A DNA stretch of 64,000 nt. It comes from Liopterus haemorrhoidalis. Its lineage: Eukaryota; Arthropoda; Insecta; Coleoptera; Dytiscidae. The stretch is taken from NCBI GenBank assembly GCA_963971575.1, contig OZ020616.1, positions 6,922,934-6,986,933 of the forward strand. Reading direction: 5' to 3'. Position numbers and translations under genes: made by a program. The notes beneath the pieces are model-generated. The model saw nothing but the letters and a program-made list of their open reading frames with translations. It searched no databases and had not been told where the DNA came from. The stretch's first letter is position 1; each line of letters starts with the position of its first letter. Of this stretch, positions 11,275 to 22,516 are shown one piece after another.

Positions 11275-12760
11275 ATCTGAAGGCCACCTTAGATGCTGTT
11301 GCTGAGTACACTGCTGTGATAGGTATGCAATTCGGGTTGGAGAAATACGCTGTTTTTTATGTATACAGAAGTATAGGTTTAGATAATGGTGAAGATCTTC
11401 AATTGGTTGATGGGAGCATTAAAAACATCTTAATGCCGAAGGGTCTTACACATTTTTGGGCATCAGTAAGAGGGGTATTCAGGATGTCACTCTAGTTAAG
11501 CAGGCCCTTCGCAGCAAGTATATGGCACGACTCAGGCAGATATGAAGATCTTGACTGTCTAGCAAGAACCAGATCGCTGCCACAAACATGCTTGCTGTCC
11601 CATTAATTTCATACACTTTTGGTGTAATGAAATGGAATATAGATGATCTTATGGATCTCAACAGGAGAACCAGAAAGATCATGAACATCAACCGATATCT
11701 TCACCCAAAATCTTCTGTACAGCGCATTTACCTCCCTCGTCAAAACGGGGATCGGGGATTACTTAACCTGGAGTGTTTGCACAATCGACTTGTCCTGATT
11801 ACAGCTAACAGTATCTTCAGAAGCCAAGATCTACTATTACAATTCGTTAGTGCACGAATTTAGTGGGAATGGGGCGTTTCTTTGCCCGGCAGTGCAAAAA
11901 GCACAGACGAGATTTAACCTGGCAGACTTGAGTACAACTCTCTCAGGAGGATTACAACCATTTCGGTGAAACGAGAGGAGGCAGAGTTCTTCAAACATAT
12001 TAAAAGTCTAGAGCTGTCCACAGAACTCACGTTCTCGTTTTTTAAGTCTGCTGGTTTGAGATCGGAAACAGAAGGTTTTCTGTTTGCATGTTAGGATGGT
12101 GTTATAAATACTTAGGCATACAGAGCCCATATATTCTAGTAGCGAACAGTCCACACTCTGTAGGTTGTGCCACCACCATCCTGAAACTATTTTGCACATT
12201 CTGTCTGCTTGTCCATCTCTTGCAGCGTCGAGCTACGTGTCTCGACATAATGCTGCTCTCCATGTGCTCTATTACCATCTTAGACATGCCTGTGGTATTG
12301 AGCAAATACCGGTTATACCGTACGTCCCTTTTGACATAGAATTGGTTGTGGAAAATTCCAATTGCTGCATTTTTTGGAATTACTTCTTCCCCACCTCGAG
12401 GTTACTGACAACTATTAAGCCGGACATAACTCTCCTGGATATCGAGACCAAACAGATGTGTGAACGAATTCTCAAGTCCACCTGACAAGAAATCTGTCTC
12501 AAGGAGAAGGAAACGAGGTCCAAGTATATGGATCTCTTGTTCGAACTTATAAAACTGTATCCAGGGTATAAAGTTAAGCTTTTAGTCCTGATAGTTGGAG
12601 TTTTGGATGATATGAAAGCCTCCTACTGAAGGGAAATCGAATACATTCCTGCCTGCAGAACTTCTTCTACCTCTTTCATCTGCAAGTTGCAGAAAGCAAT
12701 GTTGCTGGAGACACTTCCCCTTGTACGGGCACTGGACCTGGTATAATTTCCGCGTCTGCA
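11275..12760 (+). pseudogene. 3' half of an R2/R4-type LINE (restriction-like endonuclease)
   Basis: Reading across several frame breaks, the plus strand gives the RT thumb ('AEYTAVIGMQFGLEKYAV'), the linker 'NMLAVPLISYTFGVMKWN' near 11588, 'HPKSSVQRIYLPRQ' and 'DRGLLNLECLHNRL'. A CCHC-type zinc knuckle ('CRLCHHHPETILHILSAC', 12158-12215) follows, then 'IKPDITLLDIETK' near 12420, where a restriction-like (PD-D/E-xK) nuclease domain is expected. The tail 'LQKAMLLETLPLVRALDL' matches the usual C-terminus. Stops and frameshifts occur near 11490, 11860 and 12483. The knuckle and nuclease placed after the RT distinguish this type from LINEs with an N-terminal AP endonuclease. R4/Dong-like is my best guess for the clade. 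Confidence 0.75.
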
Positions 12761-12944
12761 TATTGCCAGGGTTTTAGACGCAGCTGTATGTATTTAGCTC
12801 CACTTGGCTCTAGTATGACGTGGCCCTAAAGGTTGCTGAAGTTTGCGACTAGTAGACACTTGTCCAGATCTGAGAAACCGTCCAAAATGGCCCTCACCTT
12901 GTCCAGTCCATTTATTGCGTCGTATATTTATATGGTATTAAAAG

Positions 12945-13389
12945 ACAAGTGGTCAGTAACAGAATTAAAAATTTACAATTATAATTTTTCGGGCATATTA
13001 CGAGACAGATAATTGGAGGAATTGGTTTCCGTGAAGACTGCAGAAAGGCGTTTGTAGAACTCAAAATCCTCACATTCCCTTGTCTGTATATTCTACAGTG
13101 TCTACTTCACATACACAGCAATAGGAAAAATCATTCACTTCAGAAGCAAATTCATTCGCATAACACTCGAAATAGAGAGGCTATTCGTCCAAATTTCTTA
13201 AGACTGTCCAAATCTAGAACTAGTATAAACCACTACTCTGTAAAGTTTTACAATGTTTTACCAGGAGAGATTCATGAACTTCCACTGAATACATTTAAAA
13301 ATATAGTTAAAAACTTTCTCCTTGGTAAGGCATTCTACAACTTCGGTGAATATCTGGGGTGTAATTTAAGTGACCTGATGTTACTGTAA
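12945..13389 (+). pseudogene. C-terminal fragment of a CR1/Jockey-like LINE
   Basis: The plus frame without an ATG reads 'CRKAFVELKILTFPCLYIL', 'QIHSHNTRNREAIRPNFL', 'HYSVKFYNVLPGEIHELP' and 'KAFYNFGEYLGC' before a TAA at 13387-13389. This is the conserved region after the RT thumb in CR1/Jockey-superfamily LINEs. It is followed about 120 bp later by an ATT microsatellite that probably began as the element's 3' tail. Confidence 0.65.
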
Positions 13390-13511
13390 CTTTAAGTATT
13401 TGATTTTGTATTCATCTTTTATTGTTCTTAATAATGTATTTATATATGTAATGCTATGCCACATATTTTGACATGTGTAAAAATGTACATCATTTAATTA
13501 ACATGAATAAA

Positions 13512-13546
<35 letters not shown>
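13512..13546. repeat. (ATT)n microsatellite, LINE 3' tail
   Basis: About eleven ATT units directly downstream of the LINE remnant ending at 13389. Such simple tails are typical of CR1-group LINEs. Confidence 0.8.
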
Positions 13547-13548
<2 letters not shown>

Positions 13549-15710
13549 GATAAACATTGAGTGGGACATGTGTAATGCGCAGTGTGACAAAACGAGAGAA
13601 TGGAGTAGGAGAAAAATGACTTTAATTGATAATATCATTAGTGACACTAACACAAAAAACTTTTAATATTTGGTCAATACTGTGGAGAATAGAGACAATT
13701 CTCGTTCAATAGAGGCGTTCCATGATAGTTGAAGTCTACATCGGATATGGCACTTGATGATGATGATGATGATGATTTATATGGTTAGTCCGCCTCTGGC
13801 TCTACTGTATAAACTAAAACATTAATTTATTAATAGATTGAGAAACAATTTTCGAACATTTTCGCTTTGTTTTGAAGTACCTATTCATATTTTTTAATTA
13901 TTTTTACGGATTTACCCTCTGTTCATATTATTAAAATAAAAATACTATTTCAATACACATTCATTAAAATCAACCCCTGATTTGACCCTAGGGTAAATAC
14001 TTTGTGTTCACCGTAAACTCTTTCAATGGTTGAATAGTGCGTCAGGTACGTAATAGGTTGGGAAGTTGCCGGCCTGGGGCGCAACATTGCACCGTCATTA
14101 TCTGCAGGAAGTTTCACGATACCGCAGAAGCAATGGCAAAGTTGTCATGGTAACCATAAAGTCATATGCCTCAGGCACAATCTCTTGATAAGGTCTCACA
14201 TATTTATAGAACTTAATGAGTTTATCTTTTTTACAATTCAACCAAAATTGTAGTTTTCTAAATTTAAATATCCTTTTCTGAGACAAGGCTTTCTTTTAAA
14301 ACCTTGTCGCATTTTTACAGATTCAAACACTAGTGCCATCTGTTGGTAAAATTTCTATGTTTGAGAGTCCTTTGATTAAATAAATCGCCTGTAGTTCCCT
14401 TCTTAATCTCCAATATTAAGAAACCTTTTGTGTCAGTTACGCTCCAAAACATTAGCCACATAAATAATATTTAATTTAAATTTAGTAGAAAATTATAATT
14501 TTGTTTCTGTCAACAAATTTTGCTAACAAGCCATAAATAAAATATGTTATTGGAATAAGGTCATGTAATTAATTAGTAGTGAAAATTGTTTTTATGCTCG
14601 CCTGCAAAATTTACTATTTTGTTCATTCGAGGTTATAGAAGTAAAGGCTCAATTACACTAAGCAGTAGTAGCTTAAGATACACCATCTTTGTAAGGGAGG
14701 TAATTTTGGTATTATTTCATAAATAAAATTTCATAAATAAATTCATTATAAACATTCAATTAGAGTAAAATATTTAATCTGTTAAACGATACAAAAATAA
14801 TCTATTTCTTAGAAAGGGCATTTAAGATAACGGCAGATTGTTTATTGTTGCAACTTGACACTTTTATCAATGTAACATGAAAGGGAATCGTAAATTATTG
14901 TGTTAAAAAAATATACGTCAACCATAAGCACATAAATAATAATTAAATTCGGTCTGAGATATAAATATGATGATTAGGATATTTTTTAATGGGATATTTA
15001 TCTGAGTTATCACCAATAAATTATGAATTTTAAGATAGTACAAGACCGACAATCAAGAGGTGTTAAATGACATTTAACTGTTGGGCGATGTAAGCATTTT
15101 AGAGTAGATTAAAAACCGTCATAACGTTAAGATGTTAAAGAGAGTTGATTTGAAGCCGTCGTATGGTTAAGACCATGTTTTGGAGTTGGCTTTTAAGAGA
15201 CATGGGTTAGAGACATTTAGCGTGTTTGGGCGAGTCGAAATAAAGTAACAATTTAATTCCGTATGAACGCTAGTGTAGTGACCAGCTAAAAAGTGGAGAG
15301 ACAATATTTAGAAACATGTAGTGGTTAAATTAGTGTTTAGTGTAAAGTGTGTCTAGTGTGTGCGAATGTGTGTCTCATTTAGATTTAGCTGTATCGACGT
15401 AATTGTAAGTCTATTGTAATTAGTGTAAATATTTAAACCGTAATCGTAATTAAAGTAGGTTAGCTAAAATGTTGAGTTTAATTGAACAACCCTTAATCCT
15501 TCCAAGAATCATAGCAACCAGCTAGTGGACTAATAGGGGGGGGGTCCAGACTTGATCCGCTCGCAAGTCTTGGAACCCATAATGTGAGGGATGTACAGAG
15601 TAAGTACAAATGAAATAAATAAATCAGCCAACCGTGACATTTCATATTTATATATCGTAGTTCCCCACATCTTGTACATGTGCAGGCCTTTGAGAAATAA
15701 TATTTACAAC
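13547..15710. other. Long stretch without a supported gene
   Basis: Contains a (TGA)n microsatellite at 13755-13776. The stretch at about 15050-15545 (AATAAAG near 15238, repeated 'GTGTGTCTAGTGTGTG', a run of G's near 15537) could be a degraded LTR or untranslated region, but I found no TG/CA ends or primer site. Nothing else is recognised. Confidence 0.3.
13755..13776. repeat. (TGA)n microsatellite
   Basis: Seven TGA units. GATGAT tails are common at RTE LINE 3' ends, but no RTE body adjoins this one. Confidence 0.75.
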
Positions 15711-15744
15711 TATCATCATCAATCAGCCGCTGCAATCCACTGCT
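15711..15744 (-). mobile_element. 3' terminus of an RTE LINE (continues at 17617-18345)
   Basis: On the minus strand the sequence 'CCAGCAGTGG' context at 17617-17632 continues, after the hAT insertion is skipped, into 'GGATTGCAGCGGCTGATT' and a short GATGATGAT tail near 15713-15721, a common RTE 3' end. The 8-bp duplication CCACTGCT joins the two parts. Confidence 0.65.
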
Positions 15745-17616
15745 TAGAGATGGCAATGATTGATCGAATGATTTAAATAATCGATTATTTGGTTTCAGTT
15801 AATCGATTAATCATATGATATTTTTGTTTTCGATTAATTACTAATTAATCGACAACTTTATTTTATTTCCAAGAAATTACTTAGTTGTATTATTGAAACA
15901 CTGGTCAGTAGATGACTTTGCTTTATTCTTTTCAATGAAGTCACTAGGCCTACAGAATACTTGTTTTCGCCCATCTGGAGAATTAAACTCTACCGCTACT
16001 CATTTCTGCACAATATACTGCTACAGTTTGCGTCCATTCAGTTCAAATGCTCACAACCGAAACACAGTCTTCCAACTCGATAAATTGCGAGAAAAGCCTG
16101 TCAAGTTGCAGATCTTTTGGATACAAACTCTTAGATCCTCAGTCTTCTTTGGACAGTTCGTGATGAAATTGCCAAGTTTCAATCTTTTTCGAAATGACGT
16201 GCGAGAAAATTTAATGACTAGTCATGATCGCGTAGAACAATTAGGGTACGGAATCAGTCATTTCGAGCTGTTCGCTGTTCTCTGATGACGCTTTATAACG
16301 TAATCAATAGAGTTTTTAGCTACATCCAAAACACCAGCGATATTCGAATAATGTGGCCATCTTCATATTATGGCGCAGCTCACACAACGTCTTGCGGCCA
16401 CATTATATTGCACAAAAAAAAAAAGATTTGTAGGAGTTTAGAAATCTCTAAATTGGTAACTAATGGCCAAATTTTATTTTAACAATGAGTTATTTGTGTT
16501 AAAACTTACGTACTTAATATGCGATATTATATAGTTTTCGTTCAAATGGGCATTATTTCTTGTTACAGCCTGTTCAATTAGCAACAAAAAATATTTGTTT
16601 ATGCTGACTTTGTATTACTTCCCATTACTTATAGTTTCCTAATAAAACGGTTAAATAATTTTATATCAGCCTTTAAGGCTGCGTATAACCCCCGGAGGTT
16701 ACTAGTTTCTTATACAAAACTAACAATCTGAAATAAAATTTGTATCAACCTATACATCAAGTTTTGCACCGAATTTGTATCTATCTAATATGATAGTTTT
16801 AATTGTAGAAACATTTATTGTAAAAATATTATCGCTCAATAACTTAAAAATAGACATCAGCGATATTGTTCTGTAATGTTTTAAATCTATTTGTGGGTTT
16901 CGAATAACTTTTATATTTATATGGTTTTGTGTAGAAAAGTTCAAATAATACGTCAATGTTTTTTTCGACTTGATTACTTATAGTTTAGAGCCTTCGTCGA
17001 AAAATATTATACTTAAAGATAATAGAATGCCACTTGGTACATGTATTTATCACGAAAAATTAATCATTTTTAACCGTAACACCAATTTTGAAAACTGCGG
17101 CAGATTCAAGAGGGCGGCAAAAATAGATTACCAAGTACAATAACTATAAGTGATTTTCACAATACAACAAAATATCCAAAATCATATTTGTAGAATGAAG
17201 ATTTAGGTACAATTTGCCGCATCGTACGAAAATATGCGTCGATTGGTTAACAAGATGGCGTCTATAATGCAATTTGCTTATTTACAACTACCTAACAGTT
17301 TTTTCTACAATTAAAAATATCCTTTTAGATAGATAAAAATTCGCTGCAAATTTTAATATATAGATTGTTATTAATTTTATTTCCGATTATTAGTTTTGTA
17401 TAAGAAACTATTGAGGACAATAGGGTTGTGCGCCGTCTTAAAATACAACATTAACACAGTCCAATTTTGTCGGCGAGTGTATACCTGATCTTTTAATTTT
17501 ATTTCACAGTCGATTAATCGTTTTTTTTTTCTACCAATTAATCGAAAATCTATTATAACATTTTGATTAATTAAATGATCAATTAATCGATTAATTAATT
17601 TTTAATGCCATCTCTA
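15745..17616. mobile_element. hAT-type element inserted in the RTE LINE
   Basis: The termini TAGAGATGGCA and TGCCATCTCTA are inverted repeats and are bounded by a perfect 8-bp duplication CCACTGCT (15737-15744 and 17617-17624), the hAT signature. Both ends hold many copies of the palindromic motif ATCGATTAAT/ATTAATCGAT (15778-15850 and 17512-17600), which look like sub-terminal binding sites. No transposase frame with hAT motifs was found, so it is judged non-autonomous. A second element (16705-17408) sits within it. Confidence 0.88.
16705..17408. mobile_element. TA-flanked element with ~115-bp inverted repeats, nested in the hAT
   Basis: The left arm begins GTTTCTTATACAAAACTAA. The right arm is its inverse and continues for about 115 bp with roughly 80% match, through a shared 'TTTAATTGTAGAAA' block. 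It is bounded by TA at 16703-16704 and 17409-17410. Length is 704 bp with no recognisable transposase. The TA duplication suggests the Tc1/mariner superfamily (inference). Confidence 0.75.
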
Positions 17617-17624
17617 CCACTGCT

Positions 17625-18345
17625 GGATATTGGCCTTCCTTAGAATTTCCCATCTTGTCCGGTCTTGGGATTCTTGCATCCAATTTGTGACACAATTGTG
17701 ATGCATTTAAGGTCAGTGAGTACACGGTCTTCTTCTGCTCCGTTTATCTGCCTAAGGTCTTCATTAAAGGACAGGGTTAGTCAAAAGTCAGTCTTCTGTA
17801 CTGGCAAATTGTTCTGCCTAGCTCCATTTAATTATAGCTATTATCACAAAGATGTCAGTTAGTTTGCTTTTGTTAAGGTCTTAAGATCATACCCAACATT
17901 ATTCGCTTCCTAGCCTTTTGAAATATTTGAAGATTTCTAGCTGGTGCTTTTGTTAACTTTATGATCACAGCACCGTAAGTCAAAACCGACATGATGCACA
18001 GTTCAAAAGCTTTCCTTTCGATACACAATAGGACGGTGCTTGCCAAATGCTGCATATTCTTTGAAATTCTTCTGGAGATCTCACACGTTAGACTATTTTT
18101 GCCTATGTTTGCAAATATTTAAATGAGTCTACCTGGTCTATTATGACGTTATCGATGTTTTATCTCCTACTGAGGACGAGATTTGTCATCGTTTTTGTTT
18201 TTTGGAAGTTTATCGTGAGACCAACTTTTGGCGATGCATCACTTAGATCTTTTAGCATTTTAGCAGCATCTTCGATGAGATCTGATACTAGGACGATATC
18301 ATCAGCCACTCTTAAATCATTTCGCCTTATACCGTCTAGCAAAAT
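17625..18345 (-). pseudogene. RTE-clade LINE reverse-transcriptase remnant
   Basis: The minus strand reads 'RVADDIVLVSDLIEDAAK' (active-site Y replaced by V) with 'VGLTINFQKTKTMTN' at 18342-18160. Downstream, 'ERKAFELCIMSVLTYGAV' and 'KARKRIMLGMILR' occupy 18055-17873. These are the palm end and thumb of an RTE RT with frameshifts between them. Its 3' end was split by the hAT at 15745-17616. Confidence 0.78.
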
Positions 18346-18349
18346 ACTA

Positions 18350-19093
18350 CAGTACTACAACTAAAAATATATAAAAAAGTAGCGTCTTTGTCAACAACAA
18401 GAAAATTTTAAATTAAAAATTACATTACAATAATTAAAAATATGAAAATGCGATCAGTAATTAAAGTCTTTACATTTTAATTTTTTGATAAAACCTCGTA
18501 CCTCGTTCATTAGTTTTAAAATGTATTGCTAAAAGTGTGAACATATAAAACAACCGGGACATTCTAACAATCTAATTTATTTTAATACATCTTAACTGCA
18601 ACAATTAAGCAAAGCTTATAATAAACTTAACACATGTTCAGTAAATGGTGCTGGTTGTGTTGCAGAACGATATCTGTCGCAATGTGTATTTGCAGTTGAA
18701 CAAAATGGCCGAATTAATTCCAGACGGGTATTGCAATAACAATAGTGAGGCTCAGCGTTTAGTTAGACTGTACATGCAAGCACTCTACCACCGGATAAAC
18801 ACGTTTGTTTTAGATGAACTGATATACCAAGGCTTTACCTATGATAATAGACAGTACTTTGTTTATAATGGCGGACTCTGTATAAATATTTATATGTTGA
18901 CTGCACAAAACATGATTTGAAATTTTAGTTCAGCAAAATTTGTATTAATGTATTAATGTATGAATGATATAGATTCCCGTAGCATTGCCGACTCATTAAT
19001 AAGTTAGGTCACTGTATTTTATTAAGATAAAGTTGTTAACTATTTCCGCTACTTTCAAACCTATGATGAAAAACAATCTTAAAAGTCCTTCAT
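18350..19093. other. Unassigned
   Basis: A plus-strand open frame at 18645-18920 (91 codons) has no recognisable domain, is not flanked by clear splice sites, and I cannot assign it. Otherwise featureless. Confidence 0.25.
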
Positions 19094-20032
19094 AATAGGG
19101 GATAGGCATGATTTTTTTTTTTTATTTTTTATTATATTCCTCTTGTTAAATATAAACATAAAAAACAGTTTTTATTTTATTTTTTGTAATTTGAAGGCTT
19201 AAAAAAATCATAAATGTATGTAGCGCGCGAAAACGACGTGTGACGTCATACCCCTTCTAACTGACGTATGACACTACTAGCTTACCGGCGTACATAGTCT
19301 GTTCTGAACTTATTTGTTTGTATAACTTTCATAGGTTATGTAAAGTTAGAGTAATTTTAGTTAAAATAAAGTTTAATTCTATAAAAACAATTTATACATG
19401 TTTACCGAATTAAATTTTATATTAAAATAGATAACTTATATTGCAGTATTTCAATTATGCCTCTAACGTTTGGTAACTTCATGTAAACAATGTAGTAAAA
19501 TTCTGACACATAAATTACATAAATATTTACATTTTACAGAGTTGCAGCGTTTGTTTACATAAAGTTATAGAATATAAAATAAAAATTACTTTGACACCAC
19601 GTATTTCCTCAGCACTGTAGCATTCATCATTTTTCATATATTCCATGAGCATAAATGCATCAATGTTGGGTAAATTATCACTCTGAGCCCTAACAAAATC
19701 TTTATCTGCCATTTTAATAATAAATGCGTGAAAAATTGCTTAAAAACAAATACAAAACTCTCGAACAATACAATACACACACGTGTGAAGATTATGTTGT
19801 AGCTGTATCTGTGATGTGAAACCCCTATCGTTTGACGTCATACTCAGTCGTTTTACTCGGCAACCTTCGCTCCGTGGTCGGCTTATTTCAAATTTACAAT
19901 ATTTTAATTTAAAAATTTGGCTATAATATTAATTAAAATGTAATTTTTGTTTTGTTAGGTGACATAACTAACATTAACATATCAAAATAATGTAGTTTTA
20001 AGGAAATACAAATTTTATGCGTATCCCCTATT
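19094..20032. mobile_element. 0.94-kb inverted-repeat element with an exon-like ORF
   Basis: The left end AATAGGGGATAGGCAT is matched in inverse by ATGCGTATCCCCTATT at the right end (one mismatch). 'TGACGTCATAC' blocks occur near both ends (19239-19248 and 19837-19846). No convincing target duplication is visible. The minus strand within it carries an ATG-initiated frame ending at a splice-donor-like site (19590-19712), which suggests a non-autonomous derivative that kept the first exon of its parent's gene. The superfamily is unknown to me. Confidence 0.6.
19590..19712 (-). pseudogene. Possible first exon of an unknown transposon gene
   Basis: An ATG at 19712 opens 41 codons ('MADKDFVRAQSDNLPNID' ... 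'YSAEEIRGVK') leading into GTAATTTTT, a plausible donor. The frame then degenerates into A+T-rich non-coding sequence. Amino-acid usage looks coding, with acidic and charged residues unlike nearby random frames. I do not recognise the family and give no function. Confidence 0.4.
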
Positions 20033-20113
20033 GTGAAGCATAATCGTCAATGGCAAGATAATTGGTACAATTCTACAACTGCAAACCCAGCTAATTGCGC
20101 ATGCGTGCTGTCA

Positions 20114-20290
20114 GGGATGGACTTAAGTTTAGGTAGACTAGGCAACTGCCTAGGGCCCGTATATTTTTGGGGCCCATACGTCGGTTTTATTATACATTAT
20201 TTCCGTTATTTTATGATTTCTTTAACTAGTAGGTTCCGCAATGAAAACTCTGCCTAAGGCCCTGATTTTCTTTAGTCCGTCACTAGCCGG
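20114..20290. mobile_element. Possible small hAT-like MITE
   Basis: Ends CAGGGATGGACTTAAG and CTTTAGTCCGTCACTAG are roughly inverted, and 'GCCTAGGGCCC' near the left is echoed by 'GCCTAAGGCCC' near the right. No clean 8-bp duplication is present, so this is weakly supported. Confidence 0.35.
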
Positions 20291-20548
20291 TCCATAAATC
20301 AAAGTCCTCACAAACATGGATCGAAAGCAACACCCAAATTCATTACCTATGATCCTCTGGAATACCAGAATTAAATCCTCTGGATTACAAACTATAGTTC
20401 CTTTTACACAATTGACTTGCATTGAGTCACATTAACACCCAGAGCCAGTAGGCCTTTTGGTCTGAGGACTTTCGACATTTTGAGTGACATTGATTTTAAT
20501 ATGCCTGAAATGGCAAGTTTCGTTTTGTGTGCTGTTCCACCATGGACT
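20291..20548 (+). pseudogene. I-type LINE, upstream piece before the hAT insertion
   Basis: Just before the hAT the plus frame reads 'PRASRPFGLRTFDILSDI' and then 'CAVPPW'. This is the region between RT and RNase H in RNase H-bearing LINEs. It continues across the 8-bp duplication into 21699 onward. Frames are broken and the RT itself is not preserved. Confidence 0.5.
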
Positions 20549-20872
20549 CAGTGGCGTAGCGTGGGTTTCAGCCGCCCGGGGCGGAGGCCAAATTCGCCGC
20601 CCCCTTATTTAAGTCTTTAAATCCAAAAGGCTCCAAAATCGACAAAGTTCAACAATTTAACAATCACAAATCACAACGCGCACTTAAAGAAAATCATAAT
20701 TTGTTAATTGAGTCAATGTGAATTGGACGATGTTGCAGGTATTATTAGGCAATATTGAACTCTATTCTTTATATGGTATGAAAGAATTAATTCTTGCTGA
20801 ATATTCGTCGTGAACAATCCGAGCACAAAATAAAACAAGGGAATTACCGCAAGGTAATTTGTTAGTACAGAC

Positions 20873-21423
20873 CAGCGTTGCCAGATTATTATTTTACCAA
20901 ATCGGGATTTTTACCAAATAAATATAAAAAAATCGGGATTAAGGCGCAAAAAGCGGGACAACCTAATAAAATGTACAGTTAAAAATATTTCAAAATATTT
21001 TTCTTAAAGTGGGCAGATTTTTTTTATAGAAAAAGAATATACTAAAAAAAAGGTCTCACTTCCAAGATAGAAGTGACGAGCAAAAAAAAAGGTCTTCATT
21101 CCCAAAATAGAACTGCTGAGCAAAACAAAAAAAAGGTCCTCACTCCCAAAATATAAGTGACGATAAAAAAAAAAGGTCTTCACTCCCAAAATAGAAGTGA
21201 TGAGCAAAAAAAAGGTCCTCACTCCCAAAATACAAATGACGAGCCAACAAAAAGGGTCTTTACTTCTATTCTAAAAAATCTGGTCAGCCTAAACTGATAC
21301 CATTTTTAATCACGATTTAATTCTTTTTGAATAATTCGTGAATTTAGCTGTCCCGCGCGGGACAATCTATTCTTGTTCATCAAGCGGGACGTCCCGCAAA
21401 AATCGGGACGTCTGGCAACGGTG
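20873..21423. mobile_element. Second hAT-type element nested in the first
   Basis: The ends CAGCGTTGCCAGA and TCTGGCAACGGTG form inverted repeats with one mismatch, bounded by a perfect 8-bp duplication GTACAGAC (20865-20872 and 21424-21431). 'CGGGATTTTTACC' and 'CGGGACGTCCCGC' motifs lie near the ends. The centre is filled by a minisatellite (21043-21262). Confidence 0.9.
21043..21262 (+). repeat. Minisatellite, ~40-bp unit, at least 5 copies
   Basis: Units of 38-43 bp consist of an A-run, then GGTCYTCACTCCCAAAATA, then AAGTGACGAGC. Units differ by a few substitutions. The same unit appears in reverse orientation at 46446-46675 and as remnants near 41660 and 23780. Confidence 0.88.
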
Positions 21424-21698
21424 GTACAGACGGTGTTTCCAGTCGCTAGAGCGAGCGAGATTACACTGACTTAAAGAAAGGGGAATCCCCGGCTCCGTCA
21501 CAGGTTAAATAATAAAAAGTTCCGTTCGTTTTAATCGGTCCGAATTGTAGGTGCGACAAAAATATGAAAAGAAATGGTTAAATTTTTTAGTGCAGATTAC
21601 AAGACATTATTTATTGTGAATTTTTGCCGCCCCTAAAATGTGCCGCCCGGGGCGAGCCGCACCCCCTGCCCCCCCTACGCTACGCCACTGCATGGACT

Positions 21699-22516
21699 GC
21701 CGCGTCCACTTGTGAACCTCACATTAACTAGGTTTGATAAAGATACTACGTTGCCTATCGAATACCAACATGAGTTACAAAGAGGTCTCTAGGTTTGAGG
21801 ATACTGTCACTTCTACTGACGGATCAAAATCCGGAACCAGGGTTGGGTATGCGTTCGTTGTCTTGAACCCACGTCAATAGTTTCAGTACCGTCTGCAATC
21901 CATAACGAGTGTGTACACTGCTGAGCTAAACGCTATTTTCAAGGCCCTGTGTTTTGTTTCGTCAGAGCAAAGTCGGTCAAGTGTTATCTTAACGGACTCG
22001 CTAAGCGCTCTGAACAGTATCCAAGATCCAGATCCAGTACATGCTCTTATACTAAAGATCCAGTTGCTACTCCACAATCTGAATGCTCAGAATGTGAGGG
22101 TAGAGCTGTTTTGGATACCGGGACATGTTGGTATTATAGGCAACGAAGCGGTTGATGTAGCTGCAAAAGCTGCCTCCCACAGACCTATGATTTATGTGAG
22201 TTTAATATTTTCAAAGAGTCATCTCAAACATCTTGTTTTAACCATGTGGCAACATGAGTGGAGCAGCATACAGAACGTTAAGTTGAGACAGATTAAGGGA
22301 GACGTTAAACCATGGGGTTCTGCCTGCAGGATTAACCGCAGGGAGGAAACCACCATCACACGCCTCCGTATAGGCCACTGTTGGTGGACCCATGGATACC
22401 TCCTTCGAGGCGAAGACTTTTCTCTATGTGAGACGTGTAACACAAATTTGTCTGTTTTACACATTTTAACCGAATGTGTTCAGTTAGAGGATGTCAGGGA
22501 GAGGTTAAGCCTGTGA
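21699..22516 (+). pseudogene. RNase H and zinc-knuckle region of an I-type LINE
   Basis: The plus frame resumes after the hAT with 'PLVNLTLTRFDKDTTLP', shifts frame near 21790, and gives RNase H motifs: 'TDGSKSGTRVGYAF' (first Asp), 'YTAELNAIFKAL' (Glu), 'ILTDSLSALNSI' (Asp) and 'WIPGHVGIIGNEAVDVAA' (the His and last Asp). 'TRLRIGHCWWTH' and a C-x2-C-x4-H-like end ('LCETCNTNLSVLHILTEC') follow. A TAG lies near 21881, and the C-terminus may extend beyond the TGA at 22516. RNase H after RT is typical of I-clade and related LINEs. Confidence 0.83.

Larger units (their letters stand above)
20549..21690. mobile_element. hAT-type element inserted in the I-type LINE
   Basis: The termini CAGTGGCGTAGCGTGGG and CCCTACGCTACGCCACTG are inverted repeats bounded by a perfect 8-bp duplication CATGGACT (20541-20548 and 21691-21698). 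Just inside are matching 'GCCGCCCGGGGCG' blocks (20571 and 21642). No transposase is visible. A second hAT element occupies 20873-21423. Confidence 0.92.

Noticed and set aside
15050..15545. LTR with primer site near the run of G's
   Set aside because: AATAAA and repeated GTGT motifs are suggestive, but no TG/CA ends, target duplication or convincing primer-binding site.
15893..16285. 130-codon plus frame inside the hAT-type element
   Set aside because: No hAT motif or other domain, unusual composition, not in a position that suggests an exon; treated as chance.
16348..16406. Perfect 11-bp inverted pair ATAATGTGGCC / GGCCACATTAT
   Set aside because: No second copy, duplication or function seen; single short pairs are expected by chance in this much sequence.
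18645..18920. 91-codon plus frame as a host exon
   Set aside because: No domain recognised, no convincing splice sites, and no neighbouring exons.
21043..21262. CRISPR array
   Set aside because: Units are head to tail with no unique spacers; it is a minisatellite.
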